From: Archilochus colubris
Lineage: Eukaryota > Chordata > Aves > Apodiformes > Trochilidae
NCBI GenBank assembly: GCA_023079485.1
Contig: CM041115.1
Location: 23,242,863 to 23,306,862, forward strand
Direction of reading: 5' to 3'
DNA length: 64,000 nt
A program made the translations under genes and the position numbers. Below the pieces are notes generated by a model that had not been told where the DNA came from, ran no database searches, and saw only the letters and a list, made by a program, of their open reading frames with translations. Each line of letters starts with the position of its first letter. Positions within the stretch are counted from its first letter, which is position 1. Positions 26,356 through 41,300 of this stretch are shown here, piece by piece.

Positions 26356-29300
26356 TTCTATTGTATTACAATGCAAATATACCTTGGAGTAGATATTAGG
26401 AATATGTAAATCTCCAGGTACAAATATTGACAAAGAACAGCTTGCTATTTTAGTCCACAACCTCTAGATCTGCTAGGACTAGAGGGAGCATGATATAAAA
26501 ACATTACTCAAAGGATACTCCACATCAGTTATTTAGTGAGCAGGATACCTAAAGAAGAATCTCCAGTTAAATAAACTAGAGAGAAAGCAGTACACATATT
26601 AACTCCTTTATGGGTGCCTACACCATCTGGCTCCCTAGTACCCTGTGGATATGTTTCTCTGCTTCCCTCTGTCTTCAGCAGCTGCAGCAGATGTGCAAGG
26701 ACAAAAGGAACACCTCAGCTGTCAATGTGTTCAGTGCCAGGGATTTGGGTAACGGGCCTCCTGGTAACAATTAGGCATAGCTCAAAACGTCACCTTTTCT
26801 CCTTTGTCTCGCATCTCTGATGATATTTTTCCATTCTGAAAGTGTATGTTTTGAGAAGCTGGTTGTAGAAACTTTGTGATCAGACTGTGGGAATTTCTAC
26901 CTGTGGGAATTTGGCAGAGGGGTGTATTTTCTATTGCTGGAGTCCCAAGCTTTGGTAGTATTAACTGCTGTTAACCTAACTTAAGGCCATCTGATCCATT
27001 ACCATATTCTCTGTTATTATGTTGTGTTATTTTTTTATCTCAGTAAGTCTTAATTCTCAATTTTTTCTGCATTGCACTGAATTTTCTTTAAGTGCTTCCT
27101 TTTGAACCTTTCTGCTTTCCATTTGGCTTTGGGCTTATTTGAATTTTTTGGTTTTACATCGAAGTAAGTTGCTTTATCATTAGATGGTATTTTGTATTTT
27201 GGTTGTCATCTGTTTTTATCAAATGGCTTTCTTTTCTTTGTTTATTTCAGGAGTATCCTTGTGCTAACAACAGTATATAAAGGAACTATTTAACTTGCTG
27301 TTTGTATGAAACTACATGCAGAAAGAAACTGTGAGTTAATTAAAAATGAAAACACCTATATTTCAAGTAAATACTATGTAAACAAAGCCATCAGAAGTGT
27401 GCCATACATATGAAGGAGAAAGGAAGTTTATCAAAATATGTTTTGCATTGAAGCTCATTGATTAGCAGTGGAAATAGTATTTGTCATTAAAGAAACTGGT
27501 TGTTTTTAAATACCACATTTCATAATAAGAGAGCTAGTAGAAAATTTCATGAACTTAAACTGAAATGAGAAAATTACTTTTTTTTTTAATTCTGTTGCAG
27601 AGGTGAACTTTCAGAAGTAGTGTAGTGTTGCAGCAAAATATTATTTGCAGTTAACCCACAATGCTGATCATATCCTCTTAAGATTCAGCAGCAAATGTAT
27701 TATGATTGTGCAAAGTTGAAATTGAAATAAAAGATGGTTATGTTAAGCTTTGCCAAACTTTTTGCTATAATATAAACTTCCATATCTTTAAAAGTTAATT
27801 TTTTAATAAAATGTATTTAAAAAATAGATCACTGTGGCAGAAAAGCTTCATGTTTTTACTAAACTGTCCCTACAGATATCACTTCATTCCAGTGTGTTAT
27901 TTATTTTTATCAAGGAAAGAAGATGAAAAGCTTACTACACATTATTTTAGTTTAATGACAGGAGTAGATGATTGACTGCACTAAAAATCAAAGTAGTGTT
28001 CTTCTCAACCCATACATCAGCACAGCTAGTTTTCCTCTGCTGACAAAATAATTATGGTACAATGTAACCTCCTTCATACTCTGTAGAGAACAGACAATAG
28101 TCCTTGTGGAAGTTAATTTACTGCATTAAAGGAGAATACTTATTTGGATGGGAGTGAGTGTGATGATTTATTTATTTATTTACCCACAGTATACCATGGT
28201 AGAGATTGGATTACAGCTGTAGGTTCAAGGGCTTGTAACACCAGTGCTCCAAGAAACACCTAATTTATCCTGCTTCTTGCCAAAGCTCCTGTTTGTCCAT
28301 ACTGCCAAACTGGATTGCCTTACTGCGAAGTCTGGTAGTCCTTAAGGAATGAAACCTGGGAAGGCACCTAATCCTCCCAGTCACCCTACGAACTAATGAT
28401 CTGCGTAACCTGCATTCTGAGATGCCTCCTGAAAATAGGCCAGCACTTCCTACTGCATGGCTCAAATCACCCCTCTGCTACATTGCAATCAATGCCTTTG
28501 AGGAATTCAAATACAAAATGCTTTCTCCTACCACTCCCAAATCGGCATCTCTTCCTTAACGAAGATCACACTACACCAGTAACTGGTGACTGCTGTGCAA
28601 AAAGCATCACCACATTAATCTCTGCATGGGGTAAGAGTAGACCCAGAGGTACAGCCTAGTCAAGAACACCTGAAACATACCTAGAAAAAGATCGGTGATG
28701 GGGTGAACCAGGTAGGAATTAGGTAGATCACAGGCAAGTGCCAAATCAAACTGAATGAGCTATCATCAAATCTAACACGAGGAATAGATGCCCAAAGTGA
28801 AGACTGCAAAACATGTCTTGCTTCATGCACAAAATGTTCTTGGAAGTCCTGAGCAGAGAGCACAGGCTATTCTTGACCACACTGCAGATTTTAGAACAGT
28901 AATATCAGTGCAGATAGAGAAGAATGAAGTCCCTGAGAGACCTTGCTAATTAGGATTCTAAGTACTTGGCAGGAGAAATACACATTGAAGCCTCCTTTTA
29001 ATCCAAAAACCTGAAAATGAATTGGGGAAAATAAATCAGCGTTGCATTACTGAGGGAAAAGATTCAAGCACATAGTTACTCATTAGCTAGAAACCATGTA
29101 GACTAAAAGCTAGTTTTCCTTTCATAGTAGGTATTTTGATAAGTATCTCCCACTAGCCACTAATCCCTGCCCCACAAAGTTGAAGAGAGACCTAGATTGC
29201 ATCCTATCCCCACAATCATTCCTGTTGCAGGAGTCAAGCCAACACTGCCTCAGCAGCAAACAGCATGTTGGCTAACATTTTTCAGCCTCTCACCAGAGGC

Positions 29301-32300
29301 TGTAATTTAACAAGATTTTTCAAATTACTAAAGAGCTCATGAGAAGAGCAAGAGAGATTATTTCGCACTAGAAAACCTCACCACCTTCCATGGTCCCTCC
29401 AGCATTAACCCAAACAGTGGAAAGCATGCAGTCTTCACAGCATGCAGCCCTAAGTTCCTGTGAAAGGGTCAGCAGTGGCTATAACAGACCTGGAAGCAAC
29501 AGCACCTTCCTGGTTGCCAGGTCACGAAAATGTTGAGGTGTCAGAGGCCAGGCAATAGAAGAGTTTTCTGGCACTGAAGAAGTCCCTATCCTTTCACCTA
29601 CAGCCCCCTAGAACATTATTGCTCTTTGCTAACCTCAAAGTTCATCAGCAAATACTCCTGCGGCAAATCTACAGTGAAAGTCCTAAGTACCGGGCAATAT
29701 GGTACTTACTGGGGTACAGGGTGCAGACGTTCCCCAGTGCAAGTAAATCACAGTGGAGCAGAAGTGTGTGTGGCAGGACAATGCAGGTGCTCTCAGGAGT
29801 GTCCAGGTTGCAGCTGAGGTGTCCTGGAGGTGATGGCATATTTTTTTAATAGACTTGGTGGTACAATCACAGCCCATTTGTAAAATACACAGAATGTCTT
29901 TAGCTCTTTTTTCTGTCACAGATCCATGCCCCTGAGCAATTATTTCCTTAGAGAAAGGACATAGAAGAACAGGTCTTCATGTCTACACTCCTGCACCTTA
30001 GAATATTATTACTCAGTTTGTAAAGACACAGAGAGAGTCTAAGTCATTTGATGCAACTGTGTTGCTTATCTGAGTGTAATTTCAGCAGAACTATCAGAAA
30101 ACAATAATAAACACACTTTAAATACCTCAATATCACCATATGAAATAATTAGTGTAACCTGAAAATCCTCTTCCTTTAGGTCAATATAATCACTAACAAA
30201 GTTCAGCTGTAAATCAAATGATTACAGACACACCTCAGTTAATGAAACTGTGCTTTGGTGGTTAGTGGGATGTATGGTTTTCATGTTGAGATGCAGGGAG
30301 TTCTAAATGCATAATATTCAGGCTTCTCTTTAAATGTGCCTTCTCTACTCGTATTTCTCCTTCACAACTACACCTATGCAGGTTGTGGACCATATTTCTA
30401 ATAGTCTCACCAAAAGCATCAGTAATTTCAGAATAGGTCAGAGCACCAAACAGTTTTCTTACTCAGCGTATAGAGGCTATTTACTTTGTTCTCACTGGAC
30501 TGGGTAAGCTGATCTATAGAACTTTAATCTGTGCATAAATTATTTGTTAATTATATTTTTATTCTTATGGGGAAACAGAAATTTGCATAAATAGTTCCAA
30601 AACAGAGAAATATGCTCCAAATTGATAACGGCTTAGAAATTAATTTTAAATTAGTTCTGATAAGAAGAATTTTGCTTACAGGTAGGTCTAATAGCCATCT
30701 TAATAGCTAATTTATCTTAATTTATCTTAAGAACATGAGAAAAATATCTCTATATTTGTTTCCCAGGAGAAGTTACCTCTCTGCAAGTGTCACATAGATC
30801 ACAACCATACGGTAAATCTCAGTTCATCTTAAGAAACCCTCACACAGTTCTGCTGAAGAAGGTAAGAAGTTTATGGTGGGATTACAGAATTAAGTAAAGC
30901 AGATACATCTTCAAGGAGACCATGTGGAAGCAGAGGAGGATCAGTCACTGTGTAGGTGTTATTACTTCCTTATCGCTTTGCTGAAGGCTGTGGACTGCAA
31001 ACACCTGCTTGAGCTACAGCAACCTCTGCTTGTACTTCTCAACATAGTTCCAGTGCCCATCTCAGTATTTTGCCTCAGCCTCTCAATTATTTTTTTTAGA
31101 TCTAAAGTAGACGCAAATTAGTCCTCAAAATCCAGAGCCACTGAGAATCAACTTTAAAGATTTCAAGATTAGTGGACTTCGTGCTTACATGGCATACAAC
31201 ATTTTATTGGTACAGTTGTTATCAGCCTTTAGCATTTCAGAGTTTAGGAGGATACACACAATACACATTGCATTGTGGTTAAGTGAAACTTTACCCATGT
31301 CATCTGCTGACAAACTCAGATATAGAAATATTTCATTTCCATGAGATGTAAAATGGTATATGCACGTATGTGCATACAACTTGAGTTGGAAGGGAAAGAC
31401 GTAAACGTGGAAAGACTTTGGGAAGGATTTAAGACCCTTGATATCTGTGCAAAGCTGACCTTGAGAACACTCTGATATCCATATAAATTTTGGTCAGAAA
31501 GGACCTTTTCTAGTATGTGTAGCCATCAGCCAGTATCTATGGACAATCATTCTCTCCCTCCTTCTCCAAACGATTTTCCCTACTAAAGTGCTGTGGTGCA
31601 CATTAGAATAGAGGTGTCATTATAACAGAGATGTCAGACTACCCTTCCTGGCATCTCAGATTTCTGCTACCCTGATGCTACCTCCACATGTTGGGCATAA
31701 CAACTCAACAGGAATACAAGGAATTATAAGAACCTTAGGGAAAAAATATTTCCTTTGCTCTCTGGCTTAATATCTGCAAGCATGAGTTTTGACTAGTAAA
31801 CTAAAAAATTATCATGGATATAATTGAAGTCTCCTTGTATTTTAAGAACATTTGAATTAAGAAGACAAATACAGCTCCACTCTTTCCCCCTATGGTGTTT
31901 ATGCAGCCTCCCTGTCTGTAAGCAGGTGTTGTCATCAACAGTTATATCAAAGACCTTTTTGAGTGTAATATTTGCAAGCTGTTCTCTTTTTTGTTTTGTT
32001 AGCAACTTCTCTTGTACATATTAATTACTGCAGACCTCTGCCAACATGTGTTAATATCCAAGCACAGTCCTCTTCAAAGGGAAATGTCAAAGATTAAATT
32101 CAAATGAAGGGTGACATTTCAGTCTGCATATTACATGTTCTTCTCTACCTTCTAGAAGCTTCAGCAGAGGAAAAAAGTAATATTTAAATAAAAAGACCAA
32201 ACAAGAAGATCACATTGTATTTATATAGTAGCTTAGTCTCCAAAGTATCTTTCCAGAGGAATAAAAATCCCTACATGGCAAAAAATAAGAAATCAAATTA

Positions 32301-34084
32301 AAATCTGTCAAGATACACACGCTTTACTTGCCAATCAAGTGCTGCCAGAGAATTATCAAAAACATAGTAAAATATAACTCATTCTCCTGCCCTTTTGCTG
32401 GGATTGCATGTTTGGGTAGAATACATTAATGAGCACTCCCACTTCTCCTAGATGATGTTAATTTCTTTAGACTAATTTGTTGTTGTTGGAAGCTTTTTTA
32501 TGCACATGTCAGGAAGCAGCTGCTCTGCAAGGGAAAGTTAAGACTGGGCAAGGATGCTAAGGATGGCAGAGGCAGTGACCCATTGACAAGGGCATAGGTC
32601 CACCACAAATTAATGAGGGGAGTGATACAGGGCCCAAATAATGACACAGGTGGCTAAGGGACCTGTGTCTGCCACACCATCCCCTGCAATGTCTGAGGTT
32701 AATACAGGGTGTCAAACCAGCAAGCTGGAGTCAAGGCAGTATGGGACAAAGCACAGTGTCTCTGTTCACTGTTGGTTCAGATAGAGAACACTGTAAGAGC
32801 TCAGCTTAAAAGCAATTCCAAGAGAAGGGAAAGGGAGAACCCTGGGCAGGGCTTCTCATAGCCACGCAGCTGCCCTGTCAGAGGTGCCTCCCTTCTCAGG
32901 TAGCTGAACCTCCTGTAGCTGGGAGAGGCTGCTGGTGCACTGAGCTCTGATACTGCAGTCAGGGAGAGGAAGTCACCAAGACTACTTTTGGAAATTGTAC
33001 AGAAACAAGTCATGGAAATTCAAGATGATTATTGTTTGCTAGATGAAGAATCTGCGATTTCACTGAAAATGTTTTGGCAAACTGCAAGTTGAAGAACACT
33101 AGTTTCAGGAAGAGTTCCTTTTTTTTTTTTTTCCCCTGTGGTCTTCTCAATAGCCATGCATTACCCATACAGACTTCTTTAAAGTTTCTCTGAATCCTGT
33201 TGAAAAAGATAGACAAGGTAGATCTGCAACAACTTAAATACTCTTAAGAGAAGTGTCCTTGAGATTCATTCAAGTGACCATGCCGTCTCTTTGGCTGATT
33301 GTCCTCTCTGGAGAGTCTTTGTGATACTAGTAAATGTTATTGAAGGGAAAAAACACACAAAAGACAACAGCTGATTCTAAGAGTTATGGAAAAATAAGGG
33401 CTTGGAGAGACAAAGAGTGTCTTATCATGAGAAAAGGGGACTGAAGCACAAATATACTTTTGCTGTAATAGCTTATACTTAAAGACTGGAAGGACTGGGA
33501 CTCTGATAAACTTTAACCAGTTACAAGAGTCAATAGCCCTAATAAAATTTTAGCAGAGCACATAGCATAACTATTCTGGGATAAGTAGTTAGATTGTGAT
33601 ATTCAGATGTCATATCTGTATATGAGTGCTGCTAAAACTGAAAAACTACATAGTTAGGAATTAATATTTTTGTTTGAAACCACTGTGAATATTATCATCA
33701 TTTAATCCTCTCCATCGGTGAGTTTTCTGCTGTTAACAACTCCCTGGATGATTTAAGCAAGCATAACTTAGATATCACTTTTCAGTTTGAATTTTATAAC
33801 ACAGCCAGTACTCATTCTCAGTTTATTTTCTTAACATTTGTAACCTTGGCTTGATATCTCAAAAATACATAGCATGAGCAGTGATATTTAGGTTCACCAG
33901 TTCCCAGTGGTATTCAGAGCTGTTTCCACTGGCCATTTCACAGCAAGCTGAAAGAAAAGCAGCTACAAAACTCAAAATTCAGTAGCTCAAAAGTTCTGCC
34001 TTATAGGCTTTGGGCATTCTGTAAATACCAGCTAAAAAGTAACTGTCAGTAATTTGTTTCCAACCATCATTAAATACTATATTT

Positions 34085-34107
34085 TATATAAATATATATA
34101 TATATAC
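34085..34107. repeat. (TA)n microsatellite
   Basis: About ten alternating TA units with one interruption, in AT-rich non-coding DNA. Confidence 0.9.
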
Positions 34108-35384
34108 AATTGAATAGAGTCTAGAATCACATCTTCGTTGTAGTGGTATCTCAGGAAGTCTCTAAAATGTACATTTATACAAATCAAATATCTCATATGT
34201 CTTATTTAAGATCATGAGCCTTATACAAAATGGGCTATTAATGACCAGCATCCATCCTTTTTTAAGCAATTTTCTTGTCAATCTTTAAGATTTTTTATTA
34301 GAAGAAATATACCTTAGTCCTTTGTCTGTGTTTTGTCTCAACAAAGCATGTGGTCTCTATATTAATTTTAATTGTCAGATATTTGCCATAACATCATTTT
34401 GTAGATTAGAATTTGTATTTATGATCTACTGCCATTGACTTCCCTTGTTCAGATAATTTTAATAAATTCTACCTTTGCTAGTTCATTTTGAGGGCTGCCT
34501 ATTTTTAGAAGATGCAAAATGTGACCAATAGAGTGGAACTTTAGTGAGCAGCAACAACATGTTGCAAACAGAATAGAGGTGAAGATCTGGAACCATCAGT
34601 ATGGCTGAATGCCATTCTAAAAGGCCATTTGGCTTTGACAGTCCACCCAGAGTTGTATTAAACTATATTATCTGCTCAATAATCATATTTGCTCTTCCAC
34701 CTTCCAGCATGTTTACAAGCCAAGCATCCAATATTGCGAACACTGGAACAAAAATACAAAAGCATTTGCTTTACATAATATGATAATAGGATTGTGTTTG
34801 AAAATCCCTAATATGCATAAAATGACAGAGCAGGTTGTAAATGAGCTTTAGGCCACAAAACAGTGGTTGTAGATGTTCCTACTCCTTCTGTATCTGAATA
34901 GGACCATCCATAGCATGGCCCCTCACTGGGAATAATGTTGCAGTTGAATGTGTGTCCCCTTCATGGTGAGTTCCCAGTGGCCCCCCTACCCCTGCAGAGC
35001 TTCCCCAGACAATCTGCCCAGCCCCTGCACACTCCTGGGGCTACCACTGTGCCACTTAACAGGTGGTACCTATTCAACACTGAAAATAGATTTCTTTCAA
35101 TTAATGTTTGAATTTGATCTTTAGGGATTCTTGCCTTGCAAATTACACTGCAGAACAGGGCAGAAGCCCAGGCCGTAGGAGAAGGAAAGCAGCTCTGGAA
35201 CAAAACATTGTTACCTCAAGCGCATGAAGATGCAGCATGCCTTGTTTTCTCAAGAAATGTAATATAATTTTTTAGGAATTGGATACAATAGTTTCTCTTG
35301 GCAAGTTCCTGCTGATTTATACAAAATAAAGACTTCTGCTAATAATTTCAATAGGTCATTTACTGAATTTTTATCTAATTAGTG

Positions 35385-35401
35385 TATATATATATATATA
35401 T
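35385..35401. repeat. (TA)n microsatellite
   Basis: Eight uninterrupted TA units, between GTG and TCTATAG. Confidence 0.9.
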
Positions 35402-37498
35402 CTATAGACCTGGATCATCCTTAGTCTTGCATCATTTTATGCAGACAGATTCTGCTATTGCTGAAATTAAATTTCTTGCCTAACATAGATGATCATGAAA
35501 TAGCAAAAAAACCTCCTGTATTCTCCTGTCTAGATTATTTATTGGTTAAGTAAAATCTTTAGCAATGTGGTAACATTGTTTAGTAAAAAGCGCCACATTC
35601 ATAAGGCAAGGTACTGAAACAGCAGGTTAGTAAATTGGTGATGCAACTACAATACAGTTACAGGCTTATTCCTTTCAACAGTTTTATTGAAGTGGAGTCA
35701 ACCCAGAATACAGTATTATTTCAGTGGGCCAGGTCAGTTTCAAGACATAAATCATACATATCCTCTGTTTCTGGCCTAGAAGTAAGTAACCATGGTGACT
35801 GCAAGTGCTAAACTTCTGCAGACTCTGAGATTGTCATCTCTCAGAGCTTTACTCCCTCCTTAACCCCCACAAAAATTACCTTACCAAAATAACTCCACTG
35901 AGCCATTATGTGATGCTAGTAGCAAAGCTTCTTATAGTTCATCCTTGCTTTGAACTGTAGTCATCATATCATGCAGAAGATTATCTCTAATCTTCTATCT
36001 ATGTGGCAATGCTGATGGCAAAGTGAAGAAAAGCTGGCAAAACAACTCCAGGGGACATTATCTACATTCAAGATGAGATTTTCAAAAGCACCCCTATGAC
36101 TGAGGAGCCCTGGGGTGTGCTGGCTCCTCAAGCTGTGAAGCTCACTGGTGTGCCTGCTCGAGCTACCCAGCTTACTTCTGAAGCATGGGCTCAGCCAGTG
36201 TTCAGCAGGTTTGTACCTGACCTGGGAAGTGTCTCCAGCATCACCTGTGTGCTAGGAAGTCCAGCTTGGCAAGGCCAGGAGAGAGGCAGTGACCAGAGGG
36301 AAGCAGGGCAGGGACAGGTGGCAGCAGAAGGAGCCCCTTGTCCTCCTGCCCCATGGAGCCATAGTGCTGGCACCACCTCCAACCACTCAGCAAGGTGAGC
36401 TAGCTCACTTCATTTGGAGATACATACTGGGTTTTCTTGTCCAGTGAGGAATAATGCCTGACACCAATAACTGATTCCCCAGAAGTTGTTTTTCTGTACT
36501 TCCGATATTTACAGCGTATATGTCGGTGTAGTCTGTGCAAGGACTGATCACCCCATTATAAAAGTGTAAAGAGTGGGATATCTCATCTGTAGAGGGCCTT
36601 TATTGCTTTTAGTACATATGTTTGTAAATGGTGCTTACAAACAGGGATGTCTGCTAGTGAAATGCTAAGTTCACAGGAAGTGTACTCAGATATATCATTT
36701 CATGTGGTTCTGCCTGACAAAACTAGTCTAGCTGGTTAGCCAGGATAATTATCATGGTTGAAGTCAGCTGAGAGTGTACAATTTTCTATTTTTTTCCTTG
36801 CTTCTGTGGTTTGCATACCTATTGGAACAGCAAAAAAGGAGTATTGCATAAAATTGGTTTTATTCTCAGAACCAAACATACTTCATTTTTTGTCAGTTGC
36901 AATTGGCTAATCTGAAAATCTCTGTTGTCTTAAAGAGCCTTGTCTAAATGTAAAAAATAAATTATTAAGATGCCTATGACACCACTTTCCAAAATAATTT
37001 CACAGAGGCCTCCAAGTCTTTAAAAACCTTACCTGCACCACTGTTCAGAAAGACAAGAAAAAACTTTGTTCTCAAAATCAGAACAGAGGTCTCAATGTGA
37101 TTTTGTTTTCTATCTATACAACACATTTGAGCAGTTTCAGTATGGTCTGTTCTAAAAAGGACAAAAATCCACCTGCATTAAACAAAGTCTTAGCCAAGAA
37201 GGGAACTTGTGCTTTAAATATCTGGTGGACCATCACTGAAAAGGGAAATTAAGGCTTCCTGTTGCTGTAATACAGATTTGATTTTAAAATAGAAAAAGTT
37301 GGTCTCTATGAGCTGTGGCTGGATTAAAACCAGAGTGAACAGATTGCTGTATTACTGTCCTTTGGTAGACGAGAAACAGAGTAAGTTAGGTGCTTCTTTT
37401 CCTGAAGCAGTGGTAAACAACACACAATGCTTGCAGCATTACCAGGTTTATCTCAATGCTTGGTAAAAATTGTATTTCTTTCTAAGTAACAGGAACAC

Positions 37499-37548
37499 AG
37501 TAAATTATCCTTCCTCCATTGTTACAAAGTAAATTATCCTTCCTCCAT
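37499..37548. repeat. 29-bp-period tandem duplication
   Basis: TAAATTATCCTTCCTCCAT appears at 37,501-37,519 and again at 37,530-37,548, separated by TGTTACAAAG. This is a local duplication in non-coding sequence. Confidence 0.92.
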
Positions 37549-38352
37549 CATTGGCCAATATAAATCGAATTTTGTAGAAGTAGAAGAAAAGATGGTGGGC
37601 AGGTCAGTGTGGTGGTTTTCTTCTGGGGTCCAGTCAGGATAAACAAGGATAAGACCTCTCCTCATATCCCCATGTGTGTTCTGAACACTGTGCTGGTGTT
37701 TAGGGGCAGGCTGGTGGGCAGGCAGCAGAAGTGGGTCAGGGGAGATGACCACCATCCATTGCATATGTCCAAAGCTGTGCGTGTGGAACTGGAAGTGTAT
37801 GAGCTGGGATAAAAGCAAGGGATGTAAACTGAGCTTTCATCGTTTTGGGAATACTCCAGCAGCCTCAAAATGAGGATAATCTCACCAAATACTTCCTGTT
37901 CCCTGATGGTTCAACTCTTAGCTTAGTCTAAACTTTCCCCTGAAGCATTTTTTACTGAATTTCTAACAGAATTTAAGTCATGTGGCAAGAGAGGCCATCT
38001 GAAAAACTAATTCCTTGTTTTGCTTTATAATGCTTTGGAGATGACAACATTGTTTTATTCCTTGCAATTCACAAATTCAATGTAACAGATGACATACATG
38101 TCATTCGGCATTTCTGTTGTATTTTACATGTCAAAGAACATCTGAACCAATTGCTATAATCTAAAAAATGTTGACATGCTTAATATCTTAAATCCACCAG
38201 CCTGTAGGTCTTCCAGCCCTGTGGAAAACAAATATGTGTTTGCTTGAAGTCTTCCTGTTTCACTTGAACAACGCTGAAGTAATTTTTGAGATGTGTAATA
38301 ATACCTTTTTCTAAGTGGAAACATTCAGGGGCTTTTGCCACAGTCTTTGAGG

Positions 38353-38369
38353 TTTTTTTTTTTTTTTTT
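38353..38369. repeat. Poly-T run of 17
   Basis: Seventeen T follow TTTGAGG. On the minus strand this is an A run, but no retroposed gene or AATAAA signal was seen beside it. Confidence 0.9.
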
Positions 38370-41300
38370 GTACTACATATGTGTGGCTGGTTAATGAGAA
38401 GAGGTGCAGAGCGATGAATAAGGGAAAAAAGATGTGAGCACGGAAAATGTGTGCTAGATTCTGAGAACATACTTCATGTTTCTCTTCTACCTGGTGTTTC
38501 ATCAAACTCTCCTGTATTTGGAGTGTGGAAGATTTTTAAAAATTTTATTTCCTATTTATTTTATTTATTTAGGCAGGGGGAAGGAGATGGTGGTGGTGTT
38601 TGGTGCAAGAAAGGACTTTTATTCTTTGTCTTTCTGTGGAATCTCTTGGCCATTAAGTAAGCTCCAAATTAGACAAAGCCATACTTTTTCTGAGGTTGGA
38701 TCTGAACTTGTTTCCAACATCCTTTAGGACACAGCCCCACTGCAGCCAAACCAGATACATGACTAAAAATACTTTATAAATTAAATGTAAATTTAATTTA
38801 GCATCTCTTATAGCACCAATACATAGCTTTGTTCTATTTGCCTTTCAGCTACATCTGTTAAAAAATTGACTGATGCAGGGCAAGAAGTTATAGATTTTGT
38901 AAGGCTTTTTTGTTTTGCCTAAAACCAGTAAAACTAAGGCAATGATTTCCACTGTTAAATGTTTACAAGGAATAAGAGAGCAGCCACCTAACAGATACAC
39001 CCTATGGCAAACCAGTAACAAATGTCTGGAGAAATCACAAAGGACTGCTTTGAATCTAGAAAAGGAGGAAATAATTCTTGGAGCCAAACCAGACAACTTT
39101 GTTTTTCTTTTCTCTTCTCAAGGAGGTCTTGAGTCTGGCCCCTCTGGCCTCAGAGACCTAAAGCAAGCCAAGACTAACGAAAGAGGCGGGAAAGGATTAT
39201 CAAACAGTGTAAGTAAGACCTGACTAATATAAATGATTAATGATTGATTTTTAGCTGTTGACCAATTGCCTAGTTGTGTGACATAAGTAAAAGAACATTG
39301 AAAGATTTGAGGTCCGCTTGATCTCATCATGGCAAGCCACACACACCTAATAATGCCAGTTCCAACACCACCAAAATACAAATAACAAAAGGTTAACCAC
39401 TATGTCAGCCTGTTGTTTATGTCCCCACAACCTTCTTTATGTTTATTACCCCAGGGACCTGAGATTACCATTACCACAGGGAATATCTCAGGAACAAACC
39501 TTCCTCCCCCAAATTATGTCTTTTACATATTGTTTTATCTGTCCTTACATGTTTATTTTCCAGTGCTACACATGCTAATATTAAAATCCTTCACAGAACT
39601 AACAAGATATAAACAATATAATGATTACCATGGTTACACTGTCATTACAATTTAACCTTGCAGCTGGCCTTCAAAAATGCTGGTATGAGAAGTGCTGGCG
39701 ATTGGTCCACTTGGTCTAACTTAAGCTTTTTCTGAATAAGACTATCCCAAAACCTTGCACAGAAAAAACTTAGGAATAGTTTTATCAGACTACACTTCTA
39801 GAAACTGAAAAAGATCAAAAGTTACCTTAAGACTGCCTGGAGGCTTCTGATGTGTGGTGACTTGTCACTCTGGCCCATTCTGGGGATCTTACCATGAACC
39901 CCATCACCACCATTGCCACCATCACAGCTCAGCCTTTAGCAAAAAGCCCTGGCCCTGCTGCATCCCTGCTGCAACCAGAACTTTCTGAGATGTCTGTATT
40001 CCCTGTGCCCTGGGAGTGGGGTAGTGTTATGCTCGAAATATAGAGAAAAGAGGAATCATGTCTCATATAGAAATGAAACCAGAACTTGCTTGTTAGGATG
40101 ATGGAAAACTTAGAAGTCTAATTCAAGAATCTTTAGTCATATATATTAAGTTATTACAGGGAATTAAAGAATAATGTTGCACCTCCACCTTCCTGGCCCC
40201 ACTACCCAGCATGCAGTCAAGTGGTGAGGTGGCATAGATGGGTCCATGGCACCTGGGATAACATCACAGACAGCATTACAACATACAATACTCAAACACA
40301 CTCAGGCTAAGAGCCTCTTCCCCCAGCTCCCTGAGAGCAACTGCAATGTACAGAGGAATAACCTGTAAAAGTGTCAGGAGATGTCTCGTGTGCCTGAAGC
40401 ACAGAGTGGATGTAATAAAGGAATGGTACACCAGAAGGTTTTTTTGCAGGCATTGTCTGCTTTCAGACAGCTCTAGGACAGACTACCCCAGGTTTTGCAC
40501 TGGGCAGATTCACTTAAAGACATGCAGAATTAGGCGTTCACACAACTATACCACTACCACCCAAAAGCCCTGTTTGGATTTCTAATGTATTATTTCCAAT
40601 AGATAATCCTCAAATAGTATTCAGGATCTTAGATTTATTTTGTCCTGCTGTTGGAGTACTATTTCTTAATGTAGGTTTTCACTTTAACCAACACTCATTT
40701 CCCCCCTTTCTTCTCTCATGATGATTTCATCCTTTGATCTTTTGTGCTCCATCTCCATACTTCTGCCTCAAGTCGCTCTGCAGCTGCAGTGTATCAATAA
40801 CTGTGCAGAAGATGCTGCATGACTGATCCACATCTATTGCGGCAAATAAAGGATGAAGAACAGAAATGGTTGATAAAAATAATTGCATTATTTTCATTGC
40901 TAAAATACAATGTACATTGAATTCACAATAAAAACATGGACCAAATATTCTTTTCCTGACATCAATAATATTTCATCTGCACAAAGGATCCTGACCACCT
41001 TGAACTGAAGCCACAGAATCTGTATTTCTCCGGTGTTATTCAAATTTAAGTAATAATTAATTCAGTGGATATTAAAGAACTCGGATCAGAAGATCTTGGG
41101 ATAATTAGTAAGACATCAAACAAACCTTTAAAATGGGTTTTATGCTTTTTTTTAATGCTTTCTGGTTTTATTTGTCCTGTTTCAGACTATCAAAAAGCCT
41201 TCTCCCCATCTTTTTTTCCACTGATGAATCTTCTAAATTTTAACTTGTAAAGAGAAATAGAAAAGTCTGGAGATGTAAATTAATATTCTGCCTGATACTG

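Noticed and set aside
37610..37870. Possible LTR beginning TGTGGTGGTTTTCTTCTGGG with GGATAAAAGC as a TATA-like word
   Set aside because: No matching CA end, polyadenylation signal or terminal inverted repeat could be placed, so there is not enough to call an element.
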